The translations under genes and the position numbers were made by a program. This document shows positions 24,368 to 33,556 of a stretch of 64,000 nt of DNA, one piece after another (within the stretch, counting starts at the first letter, position 1; every line of letters begins with the position of its first letter). The stretch comes from Actinoallomurus liliacearum (lineage in GTDB: Bacteria; Actinomycetota; Actinomycetes; Streptosporangiales; Streptosporangiaceae): contig NZ_BAABHJ010000008.1 of assembly GCF_039542035.1 (NCBI RefSeq), forward strand, positions 682,001 to 746,000, in the 5' to 3' direction. The notes beneath the pieces are model-generated. The model ran no database searches. It was not told the origin of the DNA and was given only the letters and a program-made list of their open reading frames with translations.

Positions 24368-26596
24368 TCAGGAGGACTTCAGGGGGATCTCGAACCAGAC
24401 GGCCTTGCCGTCGCTGGTGGGGCGGGAGCCCCAGCGGGCGGCGAGCTGGTCGACGAGGTAGAGGCCGCGGCCGCCCTCGTCGGTCTCCCCCGCGCTCCTG
24501 ATGCGGGGCAGGCGCATGTCCTTGTCCAGCACCTCGACCCAGACGGCCTTCTCGCCGCGCCGCAGCCGGAGCGTGAACTCCTTGGTCACGGGCTCGCGCC
24601 GGCGCAGGTCGGGCAGGTCCCAGGTGTCCTCGAAGCCGCCCGGGCCGTCGAGGCCCAGCGCGCCCTCGAGCACGAACTCGCGCCGGGGCGCCGGGGTGTT
24701 GGCAGCGTGCAGCACGACGTTGGTGACGACCTCGGAGACCAGCAGGCAGGCGAGCTCGGACTGCTCGTCCAGCATCCCCCAGTCGGCGAACGTCTCGGCG
24801 GCCAGCCGGCGCGCCTCCGACACCATGATGGGCTCGGCGGGGAAGGTGCGCTCCTCGACGTACAGCCGGCTCGGCGCGGTGCGCACCACCACGATGGCCA
24901 CGTCGTCGTCGATGTCGCCGGGCACGGCCTCGTACGCCGCGTTGGCGATCGCCTCGACGCCGCCGCGCGCCGCCTTGCGGACCGCTTCGTACAGGAGCTC
25001 GCGGGCCTCTTCGCGGCTGTGGTGGTCGCCGTCCTCCTTCGGGCGGCGCTCGATCAGGCCGTCGGTGTAGAGGACGAGGGTGCTGCCGGGCGGCAGCTCG
25101 CGGGTCTCCTCCTCATACCGGATCTCGCCGCCCAGGCCCGGCTGGCGGACGCCGAGCATGGCGCCCCGGCCGGTGGCCTCCAGCTCCCCCACCTCGCCGT
25201 CGAGGACGAGCAACGGCGGCTGGTGACCGGCGTTGGCGAAGGACAGGATCCGGGACCACGCGTCGTACACGAAGTAGGTGACGGAGACGAGCGGGGTCTC
25301 CTCGCCCTCGGAGGCACCGGAACGGACCGGGGTGCTCATCGTGCGCACCCACTCGTCCAGCTTGGTGAGGATGTCGGCCGGCGGCTTGTCGTCCTGGGCG
25401 AACGCGCGCAGCGCCGCCCGCAGCTGCCCCATCACGGCGGCGGCACGGGCGCCCCGGCCCTCGACGTCGCCGATGACCAGGCCGACCCGGCCCGCGGACA
25501 GCGGGATCACGTCGTACCAGTCGCCGCCGACCTGCGTCTGGATGCCCTGCCCGTGCGACTCCAGGGGACGGGCCGGCTCGTAGCGCCAGGCGATCTCCAG
25601 GCCGTCGAGCGCGGGCGGCCGGTCGCCCGGCAGGAGGTACTTCTGGAACGCCAGCGCCGTCTCCCGCTCCTCCTCGAACAGCATCGCGTTGTCGATCGCG
25701 AGCGCGACCCGGCTGGCGATGGCGCCGACGAGGTCACGGTCGAACCCGTCGTAGTGCGGATCGGGCCGGACGGTGACGCCGGACAGTGCCAGGCTCATCA
25801 CGCCGAGCAGCTCCCCGCGCGCGAGCAGGGGGGCCGAGATGATCGACGTCACGCCGACCTCCTCGGCGAGCCGCTTGCTCGCCGGGGTCGGCGCCTTGAT
25901 GTAGTCGGCGACGACGTCCTCGACCAGCACCGCGTCCCGGCGGGCCATGGCCTTGGCGTTGAAGTGGCCGGGCGGGTACTCGACGACCTCGCCGGGGTCG
26001 GCCCAGGTGCCCGGCGGCGGGGTCCAGGTTCCGGCGTGCCGGGACACCCGGCGGACGAGCTTGTCCCCGCTGAACAGGTCGATGAAGCAGTGATCGGCGA
26101 ACTGCGGGACCAGCGTGTCGGCGACCCGGCGGAGCGTCTGCGGCAGCTCCAGCGAGGCGGCCAGCCGCTCGCCGACGCGCTCCATCAGGCCGTAGCGGTC
26201 CTGGTCGCGCTGGTTGCTGCGCAGTGCCTCCCGGCCGAAGATGACGATGCCCTCGATGCCGCCCGAGGGGTGGCGCAGGGGGACGGCGTACGCGCGCGTG
26301 TAGATGGTGCTGCCGTCGGCCCGGACGTTGCAGAAGGTGCCCTCCCACACCGCGCCGCGAAGCACCCGCCGGGCCAGGTCCTTGGCCTGCTCGTGGTCCT
26401 CCTCGGCGACGCCGAGGGACAGCCACGACCGGCCGATGTACTCGGGGCCGCCGAATCCGAGCAGGGTCTCGGTGAAGGCGTTGGTGTAGAGGACGTTGCC
26501 GAAACGGTCACAGACGATGACCGCCATCTCGACGGCGTCCAGCACGGTCTTCGGCGGCAGGAGCGCATCGACGGGTAGGTCACCCCAGCGCTTCAT
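24368..26596 (-). CDS. SpoIIE-family protein phosphatase with PAS, GAF and HATPase domains
   Basis: A 742-residue cytoplasmic signalling protein. Domains: PAS (about 15-130, VIVCDRFGNVLYTNAFTETL), GAF (about 145-330), SpoIIE/RsbU PP2C phosphatase (about 345-570, GGDWYDVIPLSAGRVGLVIG, DVEGRG, TLVLYTDGLIERR, DDDVAIVVVR), and a C-terminal RsbW-like HATPase (about 590-740, LLVSEVVTNVVLHA, GRGLYLVDQLAARWG). Such proteins control sigma factors through anti-sigma antagonists by dephosphorylation and kinase activity. The signal is probably sensed by PAS or GAF. No antagonist gene is adjacent. Confidence 0.92.
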   Translation of the reverse strand: MKRWGDLPVDALLPPKTVLDAVEMAVIVCDRFGNVLYTNAFTETLLGFGGPEYIGRSWLSLGVAEEDHEQAKDLARRVLRGAVWEGTFCNVRADGSTIYTRAYAVPLRHPSGGIEGIVIFGREALRSNQRDQDRYGLMERVGERLAASLELPQTLRRVADTLVPQFADHCFIDLFSGDKLVRRVSRHAGTWTPPPGTWADPGEVVEYPPGHFNAKAMARRDAVLVEDVVADYIKAPTPASKRLAEEVGVTSIISAPLLARGELLGVMSLALSGVTVRPDPHYDGFDRDLVGAIASRVALAIDNAMLFEEERETALAFQKYLLPGDRPPALDGLEIAWRYEPARPLESHGQGIQTQVGGDWYDVIPLSAGRVGLVIGDVEGRGARAAAVMGQLRAALRAFAQDDKPPADILTKLDEWVRTMSTPVRSGASEGEETPLVSVTYFVYDAWSRILSFANAGHQPPLLVLDGEVGELEATGRGAMLGVRQPGLGGEIRYEEETRELPPGSTLVLYTDGLIERRPKEDGDHHSREEARELLYEAVRKAARGGVEAIANAAYEAVPGDIDDDVAIVVVRTAPSRLYVEERTFPAEPIMVSEARRLAAETFADWGMLDEQSELACLLVSEVVTNVVLHAANTPAPRREFVLEGALGLDGPGGFEDTWDLPDLRRREPVTKEFTLRLRRGEKAVWVEVLDKDMRLPRIRSAGETDEGGRGLYLVDQLAARWGSRPTSDGKAVWFEIPLKSS

Positions 26597-26695
26597 GAAC
26601 GTGTCACCTTGCGATCGCTCACTCGGCCCCCCGGATGTGGTCCCCCCGGACTATTGAACGACGAACGCCGCGCCGGGATACGTCGAACCGGCAAC

Positions 26696-27409
26696 TCAGC
26701 GCTTCGATACGAAGACGTGAGAGGCGACAAGGCGCGAGATCTCGACCGGGTGGCTGTCGGCTGTGTCGTCACTCGTCACTCGGATACCGTCATCGGCGGC
26801 CGCAAGCGTCACCTCTCGTCCCGGTTGGATACCGATCTCCTTGAGTTGCGCCATCAGCGCGCGGTCGCCCTGCACCTGCTCGCTGATCCGCTGGACGACC
26901 ACCGGCACGCCGCCCGCGGTCGCGACCTCGGTCATCAACTCCAGCGGCTCCGCCGTCCGCGCGTCCGCCCACGCCTTGACGTCGGCGCCGAGCTCGGCCA
27001 GGCCGGGGATGGGGTTGCCGTGCGGGCACGTCGACGGGCCGTCGAGCAGGGTGACCAACCGCCGCTCGACCTCCTCCGACATCACGTGCTCCCAGCGGCA
27101 CGCCTCGACGTGGACGTCCTCCCAGGGCAGGCCGATCACGTTGACGAGCAGGCACTCGGCGAGGCGGTGCTTGCGCATGACCCGGACGGCCAGCGACCGG
27201 CCCGTGTCGGTGAGCTCGAGGTGGCGATCGCCCTCGACCTTGAGCAGGCCGTCGCGCTCCATCCGCGCGACGGTCTGGCTGACCGTCGGACCGCTCTGCG
27301 AAAGCCGCTCGGCGATGCGCGCGCGAAGGGGGACGATGCCCTCCTCTTCGAGCTCGAAGATCGTCCGGAGGTACATCTCCGTGGTGTCGATCAAGCCGTG
27401 TGCGGTCAA
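26696..27409 (-). CDS. ideR: IdeR/DtxR-type iron-dependent regulator
   Basis: A 237-residue metal-dependent repressor. The helix-turn-helix is IAERLSQSGPTVSQTVARME. All metal ligands known from IdeR are found with a +2 offset: site 1 His81, Glu85 and His100; site 2 Met12, Cys104, Glu107 and His108. A C-terminal SH3-like domain (about 150-237) is present. With Fe(II) it represses iron uptake genes. The start is TTG 27409, with GGAGG five bases upstream. The sequence DTTEMYLRTIFELEEEG is typical of IdeR rather than of manganese-type MntR. Confidence 0.9.
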   Translation of the reverse strand: MTAHGLIDTTEMYLRTIFELEEEGIVPLRARIAERLSQSGPTVSQTVARMERDGLLKVEGDRHLELTDTGRSLAVRVMRKHRLAECLLVNVIGLPWEDVHVEACRWEHVMSEEVERRLVTLLDGPSTCPHGNPIPGLAELGADVKAWADARTAEPLELMTEVATAGGVPVVVQRISEQVQGDRALMAQLKEIGIQPGREVTLAAADDGIRVTSDDTADSHPVEISRLVASHVFVSKR

Positions 27410-27572
27410 GGCTTCCTCCAGTCTCGCCCCATGCTACGGCGGATCAGCGACGGTTGGGGAACCGAAGACGGCGGGGGGCGATCCACTTACTCTCTTTGGT
27501 GAAGAACGTCCGTTGCGGACCTGGTCTTCCCACCGGGTTCAGGCCCCCCACCCTGGGTAGATTGAGCGCGCC

Positions 27573-28220
27573 ATGACACGTTTCGAAGGAGCCGAGCGCT
27601 ACGTCCCGGCGGGGACGGATCTCGACGGTCTACGGCGCGCGGTCCAGGACTGCCGAGGCTGTGACCTGTACGAGAACGCCACCCAGGCGGTGCTCGGGTC
27701 GGGCACCGCGGCGGCGCGGGTGGTGCTGGTCGGCGAGCAGCCCGGTGACCAGGAGGACCGGCAGGGGGCGCCCTTCGTGGGCCCGGCCGGCCGGCTGCTG
27801 GACAGGGCGCTGGCCGATGCGGGCATCGAGCGGGGCGACGCATATGTCACCAACTCGGTGAAACATTTCAGATTCCAGCAGTCCGGGCCCGGGAAGCGCC
27901 GTATCCACCAGACGCCGGACGCCGCCCACATCTCGGCCTGCCGGCCGTGGCTCACCACCGAGCTGCGGATCATCGACCCCGAAGTGATCGTGGTGCTCGG
28001 CGCGACGGCCGGCAAGGCGCTGCTGGGCCCCTCGTTCCGGGTGACGAAGCAGCGCGGCCAACTGATCCCGCGCCCGCCGCTGGACGACGAGTCGGCCACG
28101 CAGAACGGCTTCTACGTCCCGACGATCCACCCGTCGGCCGTCCTGCGCGCCGACGACCGCGACGCGGCCTTCGCCGGCCTGGTCTCCGACCTCAAGGTCG
28201 CCGCCCAGGCCCTGCACTGA
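27573..28220 (+). CDS. udgX: UdgX family uracil-DNA binding protein
   Basis: A 215-residue family 4-like uracil-DNA glycosylase of the UdgX type. Motif A is GEQPGDQEDRQGAPFVGP (54-71). The diagnostic loop KRRIH is at 108-112, with His112 corresponding to the histidine that becomes covalently linked to the abasic site in mycobacterial UdgX. Iron-sulphur cysteines are visible in CRGC (27-30) and ACRPW (123). TAGATT nine bases upstream of ATG 27573 suggests a nearly leaderless transcript. It probably protects against uracil in DNA. Confidence 0.92.
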   Translation: MTRFEGAERYVPAGTDLDGLRRAVQDCRGCDLYENATQAVLGSGTAAARVVLVGEQPGDQEDRQGAPFVGPAGRLLDRALADAGIERGDAYVTNSVKHFRFQQSGPGKRRIHQTPDAAHISACRPWLTTELRIIDPEVIVVLGATAGKALLGPSFRVTKQRGQLIPRPPLDDESATQNGFYVPTIHPSAVLRADDRDAAFAGLVSDLKVAAQALH

Positions 28221-28249
28221 CCCTAGGCCCGGCGGCCCGTACGAGCGGG

Positions 28250-28395
28250 GCGACCTGCGGGGGACCCGACCGATCGGCCGATCGCGAAGCGGGCCGGTCA
28301 GCCAGTCACGGAGCGAGGCGGCCTGCGGGGACCCGACCGGTCGGCCGGTCGCGGAGCGGGCCGTCTGCCGGTCGCGGAGCGGGCCGGTCAGCCGG
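28250..28395. repeat. GC-rich degenerate tandem repeat at the 3' end of the FG-GAP gene
   Basis: Roughly two 70-bp units share CCCGACCGRTCGGCCGRTCG, GCGGAGCGGGCCG and GGTCAGCC. The last unit runs into the stop codon of the FG-GAP gene at 28388. Copies differ by scattered substitutions. No gene is seen in 28221-28387. Confidence 0.75.
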
Positions 28396-29659
28396 ACAGG
28401 GCGGCGCCGAAGGCGGCCTTGGCGGCGGACAGGCCGGCGGACCTGCCGCCGAACACCGTCATGCCCGCGATGCCCTGCCCGGGGTAGATCGAGACACCCC
28501 CGTCGCCGCCGTTCTCGCCGGGGGCGCCGACGGCCAGGTCCAGCTTCGTGTCGCCGTCGAGGTCGGCCAGGGACAGCGCGGCGCCGTACCGGTCGCCGGT
28601 CTCGGCGACGCCGGGCACGCCCTCGGTGTCCTGGCTGAACGAGGTGGAGCCCGCGGCGAGGTTCCAGTGGGCGTCGCCGTGCAGGACGGTGACCGCCCCG
28701 GCGTCCCGGTGTTTCCCGATGTCCTCGCCGGGGGTGCCGACGACCACCTCGGCGCGCCCGTCGCCGTCCCGGTCGCGGGCGACGACCGCGGCGCCGAACT
28801 CGTCGCCCCGCTCGCCCTTGCCGGGCACGCCCTTGGTGTCCTGCCCGTACGCCCGAGGGTGCCGCAGGTCCCCGCCCGGGTAGATCTTCACGACGCCCCC
28901 GTGGGCCCCGGCGGGGTCGCCCGCGACGACGTCCCCGCGGCGGTCCCCATTGACGTCCGCGATCGCCAGGCCGCCGGTGGACCCCACGCTCGCCGTCCCG
29001 GACACCGCGCGCAGGCCGGTCTTCGAGCCGTGGAGGAGGCGGAGGATCCCGTCGGCGTTCCAGGCCGCGTCCGCGTACCCGTCGCCGTTCAGGTCCCCGG
29101 CCGCGATCGCGACCTTGCGGGCGGTCCGGCCCCTGACGCTGGCGACGACCTTCGGGGTGCCGGCGGCGAAGCCGATGACCAGGAGCGTGGAGTTCCCTGC
29201 CGCGAGCAGTTCGGGACGCCCGTCGTGGTCGACGTCGCCGACCGCCAGGGCCCGGCCCGCCCCGTCTCCGGGGGTCAGAACGGCCCGGCGGCTCAGGCCC
29301 GACCTGCTCCCGGTGAAGACCTCGATCGTGCCGCGGCCGGGCGCGCCCACCGCCAGGTCCGTACGCCCGTCCCCGTCGAAGTCCGCCGTCGCGACCGCCG
29401 TCCCGAACGCCCCTCCGGACCGGAGCGGGGCGAGGACCTGGTGGTGCCCCAGGTCGACGCCGTCTCGTGAGCCGTACACGACGGTCACCCGGCCGCCGCC
29501 GCTCGCGGCCGGCGCCCCGATCACCAGGTCGCCGTGGCCGTCGCCGTCGAAGTCGGCGACTCCGGGGGTACGGGCGGCCGCGTGGGCGGGGGCCGTGCCG
29601 AGCGCCGCGGGCAGGCCGATCAGGGCGAGCGTCATCGCCGCTCGCATGCGTCGCTGCAT
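28388..29659 (-). CDS. Secreted FG-GAP/VCBS repeat protein (integrin alpha-like propeller)
   Basis: A 423-residue exported protein. The signal peptide (MTLALIGLPAALGTAPAHA) is cut near residue 28. The rest is about seven FG-GAP repeats, each with a calcium loop such as DFDGDGHGD, DLNGDGYAD, DVNGDRRGD or DRDGDGRAE, and motifs like GAPGRG or GAPGENGG. These form a beta-propeller on the cell surface or outside the cell. No catalytic domain is attached. Function unknown; adhesion or matrix roles are possible. Confidence 0.88.
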   Translation of the reverse strand: MQRRMRAAMTLALIGLPAALGTAPAHAAARTPGVADFDGDGHGDLVIGAPAASGGGRVTVVYGSRDGVDLGHHQVLAPLRSGGAFGTAVATADFDGDGRTDLAVGAPGRGTIEVFTGSRSGLSRRAVLTPGDGAGRALAVGDVDHDGRPELLAAGNSTLLVIGFAAGTPKVVASVRGRTARKVAIAAGDLNGDGYADAAWNADGILRLLHGSKTGLRAVSGTASVGSTGGLAIADVNGDRRGDVVAGDPAGAHGGVVKIYPGGDLRHPRAYGQDTKGVPGKGERGDEFGAAVVARDRDGDGRAEVVVGTPGEDIGKHRDAGAVTVLHGDAHWNLAAGSTSFSQDTEGVPGVAETGDRYGAALSLADLDGDTKLDLAVGAPGENGGDGGVSIYPGQGIAGMTVFGGRSAGLSAAKAAFGAALSG

Positions 29660-29734
29660 GAGGGTCCTCGGTTCCGGGCGGGTCGGAAGATCACTTAGGC
29701 GGTGCGAACGGTAGTGCGCCGGTCGCGCACGGGC

Positions 29735-29858
29735 AACGCCCCGCCACGGCGAGTCCTCTCAACACCCGGCCGCGGCGAGACCGCTCACCGCCCGGCCGCG
29801 GCCGGTCCCCGCGACGCCCCGCCGCGGCGAGTCCCCTCAGCGGCCCGCGGCCGCCCGG
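29735..29858. repeat. GC-rich tandem repeat after the MFS gene
   Basis: About four imperfect units of roughly 30 bp share CCCGGCCGCGGCGAG or CCCCGCCGCGGCGAG followed by a CCTCTCA-like element. The array ends at the stop of the MFS gene (29859). No gene is seen in 29660-29858. Confidence 0.65.
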
Positions 29859-31181
29859 TCATCCGTCCGTGGTGTACCGGAGGAAGGACGGGACGGCCAG
29901 TCCGACGAGGACGACGAGGATCGCGCAGGCGAGGCCGCCGCCGACCCAGGACGCGGTCGCGCCGGCCGCGGCGCCCACGGCGCCGGCGCGCAGGTCGCCC
30001 AGCCGGGGACCGCCCGCGACGACGACCGTGAACACCCCCTGCAGGCGGCCGCGCATCTCGTCGGGGGCGTACGTCTGCAGGATCGTCTGCCGGAACACCG
30101 CCGAGACGAGGTCGGCCGCGCCGCCGAGGGCGAGGAACAGCAGGGCGAGCCAGAGCGCGTGCGCGAGCCCGGCCGCCGCCACGGCCAGTCCCCAGGCCGC
30201 GATGACGGCGATCAGGGCGATGCCCTGGCGGCGGATGCGGCCGATCCAGCCGGACAGCAGGCCGCCGACGACGGCGCCGACGGCGATGGCCGCGACGAGC
30301 CAGCCGACGGCCTCCTCGCCGCCGAAGCGGGTGTCTGCGACCTCCGGGAACAGCGCCCGCGGCATGGCCACGCCCATCGCGATGATGTCGACGACGAAGG
30401 ACATCAGCAGCACCGGCCGGGTCAGGAGGAACCGCAGGCCCTCGATGACCGAGCGCAGGCCTGCACGGCCGGTCTCGTTTCCGAGGGGCGGCATCGCCGG
30501 CAGGCGGATCGCGGCGTACAACCCGACCGTGAAGAGCGCGGCGTCGATGCCGTACGCCAGCGCGTACCGGCCGTTCCCGATGACGACGCCGGCCAGCACG
30601 GGGCCGATGAAGGTCGCGGTCTGCGACGCGGTGAAGTTGAGGGTGTTGGCCGCCGGGACGAGCGTGATCGGCAGCAGACGCGGGATCACGGCGCCACGGG
30701 TCGGCGAGGTGATCGCGAACCCGACCGACTGCACGACGACCAGCCCGATGATCAGTGGAACGTTCCTGACGTGGAGCAGCGCCTGGACGAACAGCCCCAG
30801 GGTGGACGCCCACGTGACGAGGGAGGCCAGGACGAGCAGCCGCCGGCGATCCATGGCGTCGGCGACCGCACCGCCCCACAGCCCGAAGACGATCAGCGGG
30901 ACGAGGTTGGCGGGACCGAGCAGCCCGACCCACAACGAGGACTTCGTCAGGTCGTACACCTGGACGGAGATCGCCACCGAGGTGAGCTGGAAGCCCGTGA
31001 AGGAGACGGCCTGCCCGAGCCAGAGCCGCCGGTACGCCGGGTGGGCGAGCGGACGCGTGTCGATGGCGGCCCGCCGCGCCAGTCCGCCCAGCCGTGAGGA
31101 CCGGGCGGGGCGCGGCGCCGGAGAGGGGGCGTCCTCGGCGCGGGAGTCGAGCTCGGAGGGGGGATCGGGGTTCGGACTCAC
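29859..31181 (-). CDS. MFS transporter
   Basis: A 440-residue membrane protein with about 12 hydrophobic helices after a Pro/Arg-rich cytoplasmic tail. The MFS signature appears as GGAVADAMDRRRLLVLAS. Other landmarks are FTSPTRGAVIPRLLP-like sequence (ITSPTRGAVIPRLLP) and YAPDEMRGRLQGVF, typical of the enterobactin-exporter-like MFS_3 group. The GTG start overlaps the pdxH stop (GTGA), so the two are translationally coupled. Export of a metabolite linked to PLP metabolism is only a guess. Confidence 0.85.
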   Translation of the reverse strand: MSPNPDPPSELDSRAEDAPSPAPRPARSSRLGGLARRAAIDTRPLAHPAYRRLWLGQAVSFTGFQLTSVAISVQVYDLTKSSLWVGLLGPANLVPLIVFGLWGGAVADAMDRRRLLVLASLVTWASTLGLFVQALLHVRNVPLIIGLVVVQSVGFAITSPTRGAVIPRLLPITLVPAANTLNFTASQTATFIGPVLAGVVIGNGRYALAYGIDAALFTVGLYAAIRLPAMPPLGNETGRAGLRSVIEGLRFLLTRPVLLMSFVVDIIAMGVAMPRALFPEVADTRFGGEEAVGWLVAAIAVGAVVGGLLSGWIGRIRRQGIALIAVIAAWGLAVAAAGLAHALWLALLFLALGGAADLVSAVFRQTILQTYAPDEMRGRLQGVFTVVVAGGPRLGDLRAGAVGAAAGATASWVGGGLACAILVVLVGLAVPSFLRYTTDG

Positions 31182-31834
31182 GGCCTAAGTCTCTCGATGA
31201 CCCATTCGACCCCCTCGTCCGGGTGCGCGCGGCGGTAGCGAAGCCGGTCGTGTAGGCGGTTCGTACGCCCCTGCCAGAACTCCACGGACGCCGGGAGCAC
31301 CCGGTAACCGCCCCAGAAGTCCGGCATGGGCACCTCATCCGGCCAGCGCGTGGCCAGCTCGGCGAACCGGCTCTCCACCTCGTCGCGGTGGGCGACGACC
31401 GCGGACTGGTACTCGCTCGCCCAGGCCCCGAGCTGCGAGCCGTGCGGCCGGGTGCGGAAGTACTCCTCCGACTCCTCCCGCGACAGGCGCTCGGCGACGC
31501 CCTCGACGATCACCTGCCGGCGCAGCGGGTGCCACGGGAACAGCAGGGCGACCCGGGGGTCCGCCTCGATGGCCCGCGCCTTGCGGGACCGATGATTGGT
31601 GAAGAAGCGAAAACCTTCCGGGCCGTACCCCTTCAGCAGGACCGTCCGCGCGCTCGGCCTCCCGTCGGCGTCGACGGTGGACAGGATCATGGCGTTCGGC
31701 TCGGGCAGACCGGCGCCGACGGCGTCGGTGAACCAAGATCCAAATTGCGTCAGCGGGTCGGCCGCGAGGTCGCGGGCATGTAGGCCCACACCGGAGTACG
31801 ACTCACGGAGGGCGGCGACATCAAGGTGCTCCAC
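31178..31834 (-). CDS. pdxH: Pyridoxamine 5'-phosphate oxidase
   Basis: A 218-residue FMN enzyme that oxidises pyridoxine/pyridoxamine 5'-phosphate to pyridoxal 5'-phosphate. Family motifs are ADPLTQFGSWFTDAV, NAMILSTVDADGRPSARTVL, KGYGPEGFRFFTNHRSRKAR, LSREESEEYFRTRPHGSQLG and the C-terminal EFWQGRTNRLHDRLRYRR with the final RLRP. GTG 31834 gives the usual family length; the open frame extends upstream. It is divergent from citrate synthase, an arrangement also found in other actinobacteria. Confidence 0.95.
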   Translation of the reverse strand: MEHLDVAALRESYSGVGLHARDLAADPLTQFGSWFTDAVGAGLPEPNAMILSTVDADGRPSARTVLLKGYGPEGFRFFTNHRSRKARAIEADPRVALLFPWHPLRRQVIVEGVAERLSREESEEYFRTRPHGSQLGAWASEYQSAVVAHRDEVESRFAELATRWPDEVPMPDFWGGYRVLPASVEFWQGRTNRLHDRLRYRRAHPDEGVEWVIERLRP

Positions 31835-31845
31835 GACAGGACATC

Positions 31846-31857
31846 CTCTCGCGAGAG
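31846..31857. promoter_or_regulatory. Palindrome in the pdxH/citA intergenic region
   Basis: CTCTCGCGAGAG is a perfect 12-bp palindrome 12 bases upstream of the pdxH start. A further half site, GCGAGAG, lies about 30 bases on toward citA. It could be an operator for either gene. Confidence 0.35.
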
Positions 31858-32009
31858 ACCATGGACGACGAGACAAGGTTCCCGCGAGAGTTGCCCAAAC
31901 GGAAAGAATTGCGCATCTCACACCCCCCCGGGTACGGCTCACCGAGGATGAAGCGGTTCAATTACCAGTTGGCGTCTGTACATCAAGGGGACGAAAGGCA
32001 GGACAGAAC

Positions 32010-33116
32010 ATGTCCGACTTCAAACCCGGCCTCGAGGGTGTTGTGGCCTTCGAGACTGAGATCGCTGAACCGGACAAGGAGGGCGGGGCTCTCCGGTACC
32101 GGGGAGTGGACATCGAAGATCTCGTTGGCCGCGTCTCCTTCGGTGACGCATGGGGGCTGCTGGTCGACAACAGCTTCACCCCCGGCCTGACTCCGGCCGA
32201 GCCGCACGTGCTGCCGGTGCACTCCGGCGACGTGCGCGTCGACGTCCAGAGCGCGCTGCCGATCATCGCCCCGGCGTACGGCATGCGCCCGCTGCTGGAC
32301 ATCAGCGACACGCAGGCTCGCGAGGACCTGGCCCGTACGTCCGTGACCGCCCTGTCGTTCGTGGCGCAGAGCGCCCGCGGCCTCGGCCTGCCGATGGTCC
32401 CCCAGAGCCGCGTCGACGAGGCTGGGACGATCACCGAGCGGTTCATGGTCCGCTGGCGCGGTGAGCCGGACCCCAAGCACGTGAAGGCCATCGACGCGTA
32501 CTGGGTCTCCGCCGCCGAGCACGGCATGAACGCCTCCACCTTCACCGCCCGCGTCATCGCCTCCACCGGCGCCGACGTGGCGGCCTCGATCTCCGGCGCG
32601 ATCGGCGCGATGTCCGGCCCGCTGCACGGCGGCGCCCCGGCGCGCGTCCTGCCGATGATCGAGAAGGTCGAGCAGCTCGGTGACGCCCGCAAGGTCGTGA
32701 CCGACATCCTGGACAACCACGAGCGGCTCATGGGCTTCGGCCACCGCGTCTACCGCGCCGAGGACCCGCGCGCCCGCGTGCTCCGCCGTACGGCCAAGGA
32801 GCTGGGCGCGACCCGCTACGAGGCGGCCAAGGCCCTGGAGGACGCCGCGCTGGCCGAGCTGCGGGAGCGTCGTCCCGACCGTCCGATCGAGACGAACGTG
32901 GAGTTCTGGGCCGCGGTGATCCTCGACTTCGCCGAGGTTCCGCCGCACATGATGCCGGCCATGTTCACCTGCGCCCGTACCGCGGGCTGGGCCGCGCACA
33001 TCCTGGAGCAGAAGCGCACCGGCCGGCTGGTCCGTCCGAGCGCCCACTACGTCGGCCCGGCGTCCCGCCCGGTCACCGACGTCGCAGGCGCCTCCGAGGT
33101 GCTCGACAAGCGCTGA
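32010..33116 (+). CDS. citA: Citrate synthase 2
   Basis: A 368-residue citrate synthase condensing acetyl-CoA with oxaloacetate. Active-site histidines are seen in AAEHGMNAST (His171), GPLHGGAP (His206) and MGFGHRVY (His245). At the usual catalytic Asp position the motif reads NVEFW (Glu298); Asp306 lies shortly after. This NVEF form is, as far as I recall, shared by the actinobacterial citrate synthase 2 group. ATG 32010 fits the family start (SDFKPGLEGVVAFETEIAEP). It is divergent from pdxH. Confidence 0.93.
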   Translation: MSDFKPGLEGVVAFETEIAEPDKEGGALRYRGVDIEDLVGRVSFGDAWGLLVDNSFTPGLTPAEPHVLPVHSGDVRVDVQSALPIIAPAYGMRPLLDISDTQAREDLARTSVTALSFVAQSARGLGLPMVPQSRVDEAGTITERFMVRWRGEPDPKHVKAIDAYWVSAAEHGMNASTFTARVIASTGADVAASISGAIGAMSGPLHGGAPARVLPMIEKVEQLGDARKVVTDILDNHERLMGFGHRVYRAEDPRARVLRRTAKELGATRYEAAKALEDAALAELRERRPDRPIETNVEFWAAVILDFAEVPPHMMPAMFTCARTAGWAAHILEQKRTGRLVRPSAHYVGPASRPVTDVAGASEVLDKR

Positions 33117-33189
33117 AGAAGTCCCGCTCCGTACGGCCCGTGATGCTCCCCGCGCCACGGGCCGTTTCGCGCGGAGGGAGGATCAGGCC

Positions 33190-33471
33190 GTGTACACCGG
33201 CCCCCGCGACGAGGAACCCGACGAGCGCGACCTCGAGCTGCTGCGGTACGAACGCGAGCGGCGCGAGCGCGCCCGGCGGCGCGACGCGGCCTCCTGGCGG
33301 ATCATCGCCTGGGTGATGGCCGGGGCCCTGGGGCTGCTGGCGTACGACTCCGGCGGCGCGGCACTGGACGCCCACCGGGCGGGCAGACCGTGGCTCTACC
33401 CGGCGACCGTCTCCGCGGCCTGCGCCCTCGGCCTGCTCGCCCTGATCGCCTGGGCCCTCCGCCGCCGCTGA
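33190..33471 (+). CDS. Small hypothetical membrane protein, 93 residues
   Basis: GTG 33190 follows GGAGGGAGG with nine-base spacing. The N-terminal 35 residues are highly charged (ELLRYERERRERARRRDAAS). Two hydrophobic helices follow (IIAWVMAGALGLLAYDSGG and TVSAACALGLLALIAWALR), and the protein ends in RRR. No known family. It sits between citA and serC in the same direction. Confidence 0.65.
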   Translation: MYTGPRDEEPDERDLELLRYERERRERARRRDAASWRIIAWVMAGALGLLAYDSGGAALDAHRAGRPWLYPATVSAACALGLLALIAWALRRR

Positions 33472-33556
33472 ACCGGAGCCGGCCCGACCGGTCCGGCGTC
33501 TCAACCTCTGAAAAGGTCCGCTGCGGAACGCCGGGGCTGAACTAGGCTTGCTGCAC

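Noticed and set aside
24257..26578. A 773-codon frame antisense to the SpoIIE phosphatase
   Set aside because: No family similarity. The minus-strand gene has PAS, GAF, PP2C and HATPase motifs.
32901..32930. Citrate synthase with a lost catalytic Asp (NVEFW instead of NVDF)
   Set aside because: The Glu form is, as far as I recall, shared by actinobacterial citrate synthase 2 proteins, so it is not evidence of inactivation.
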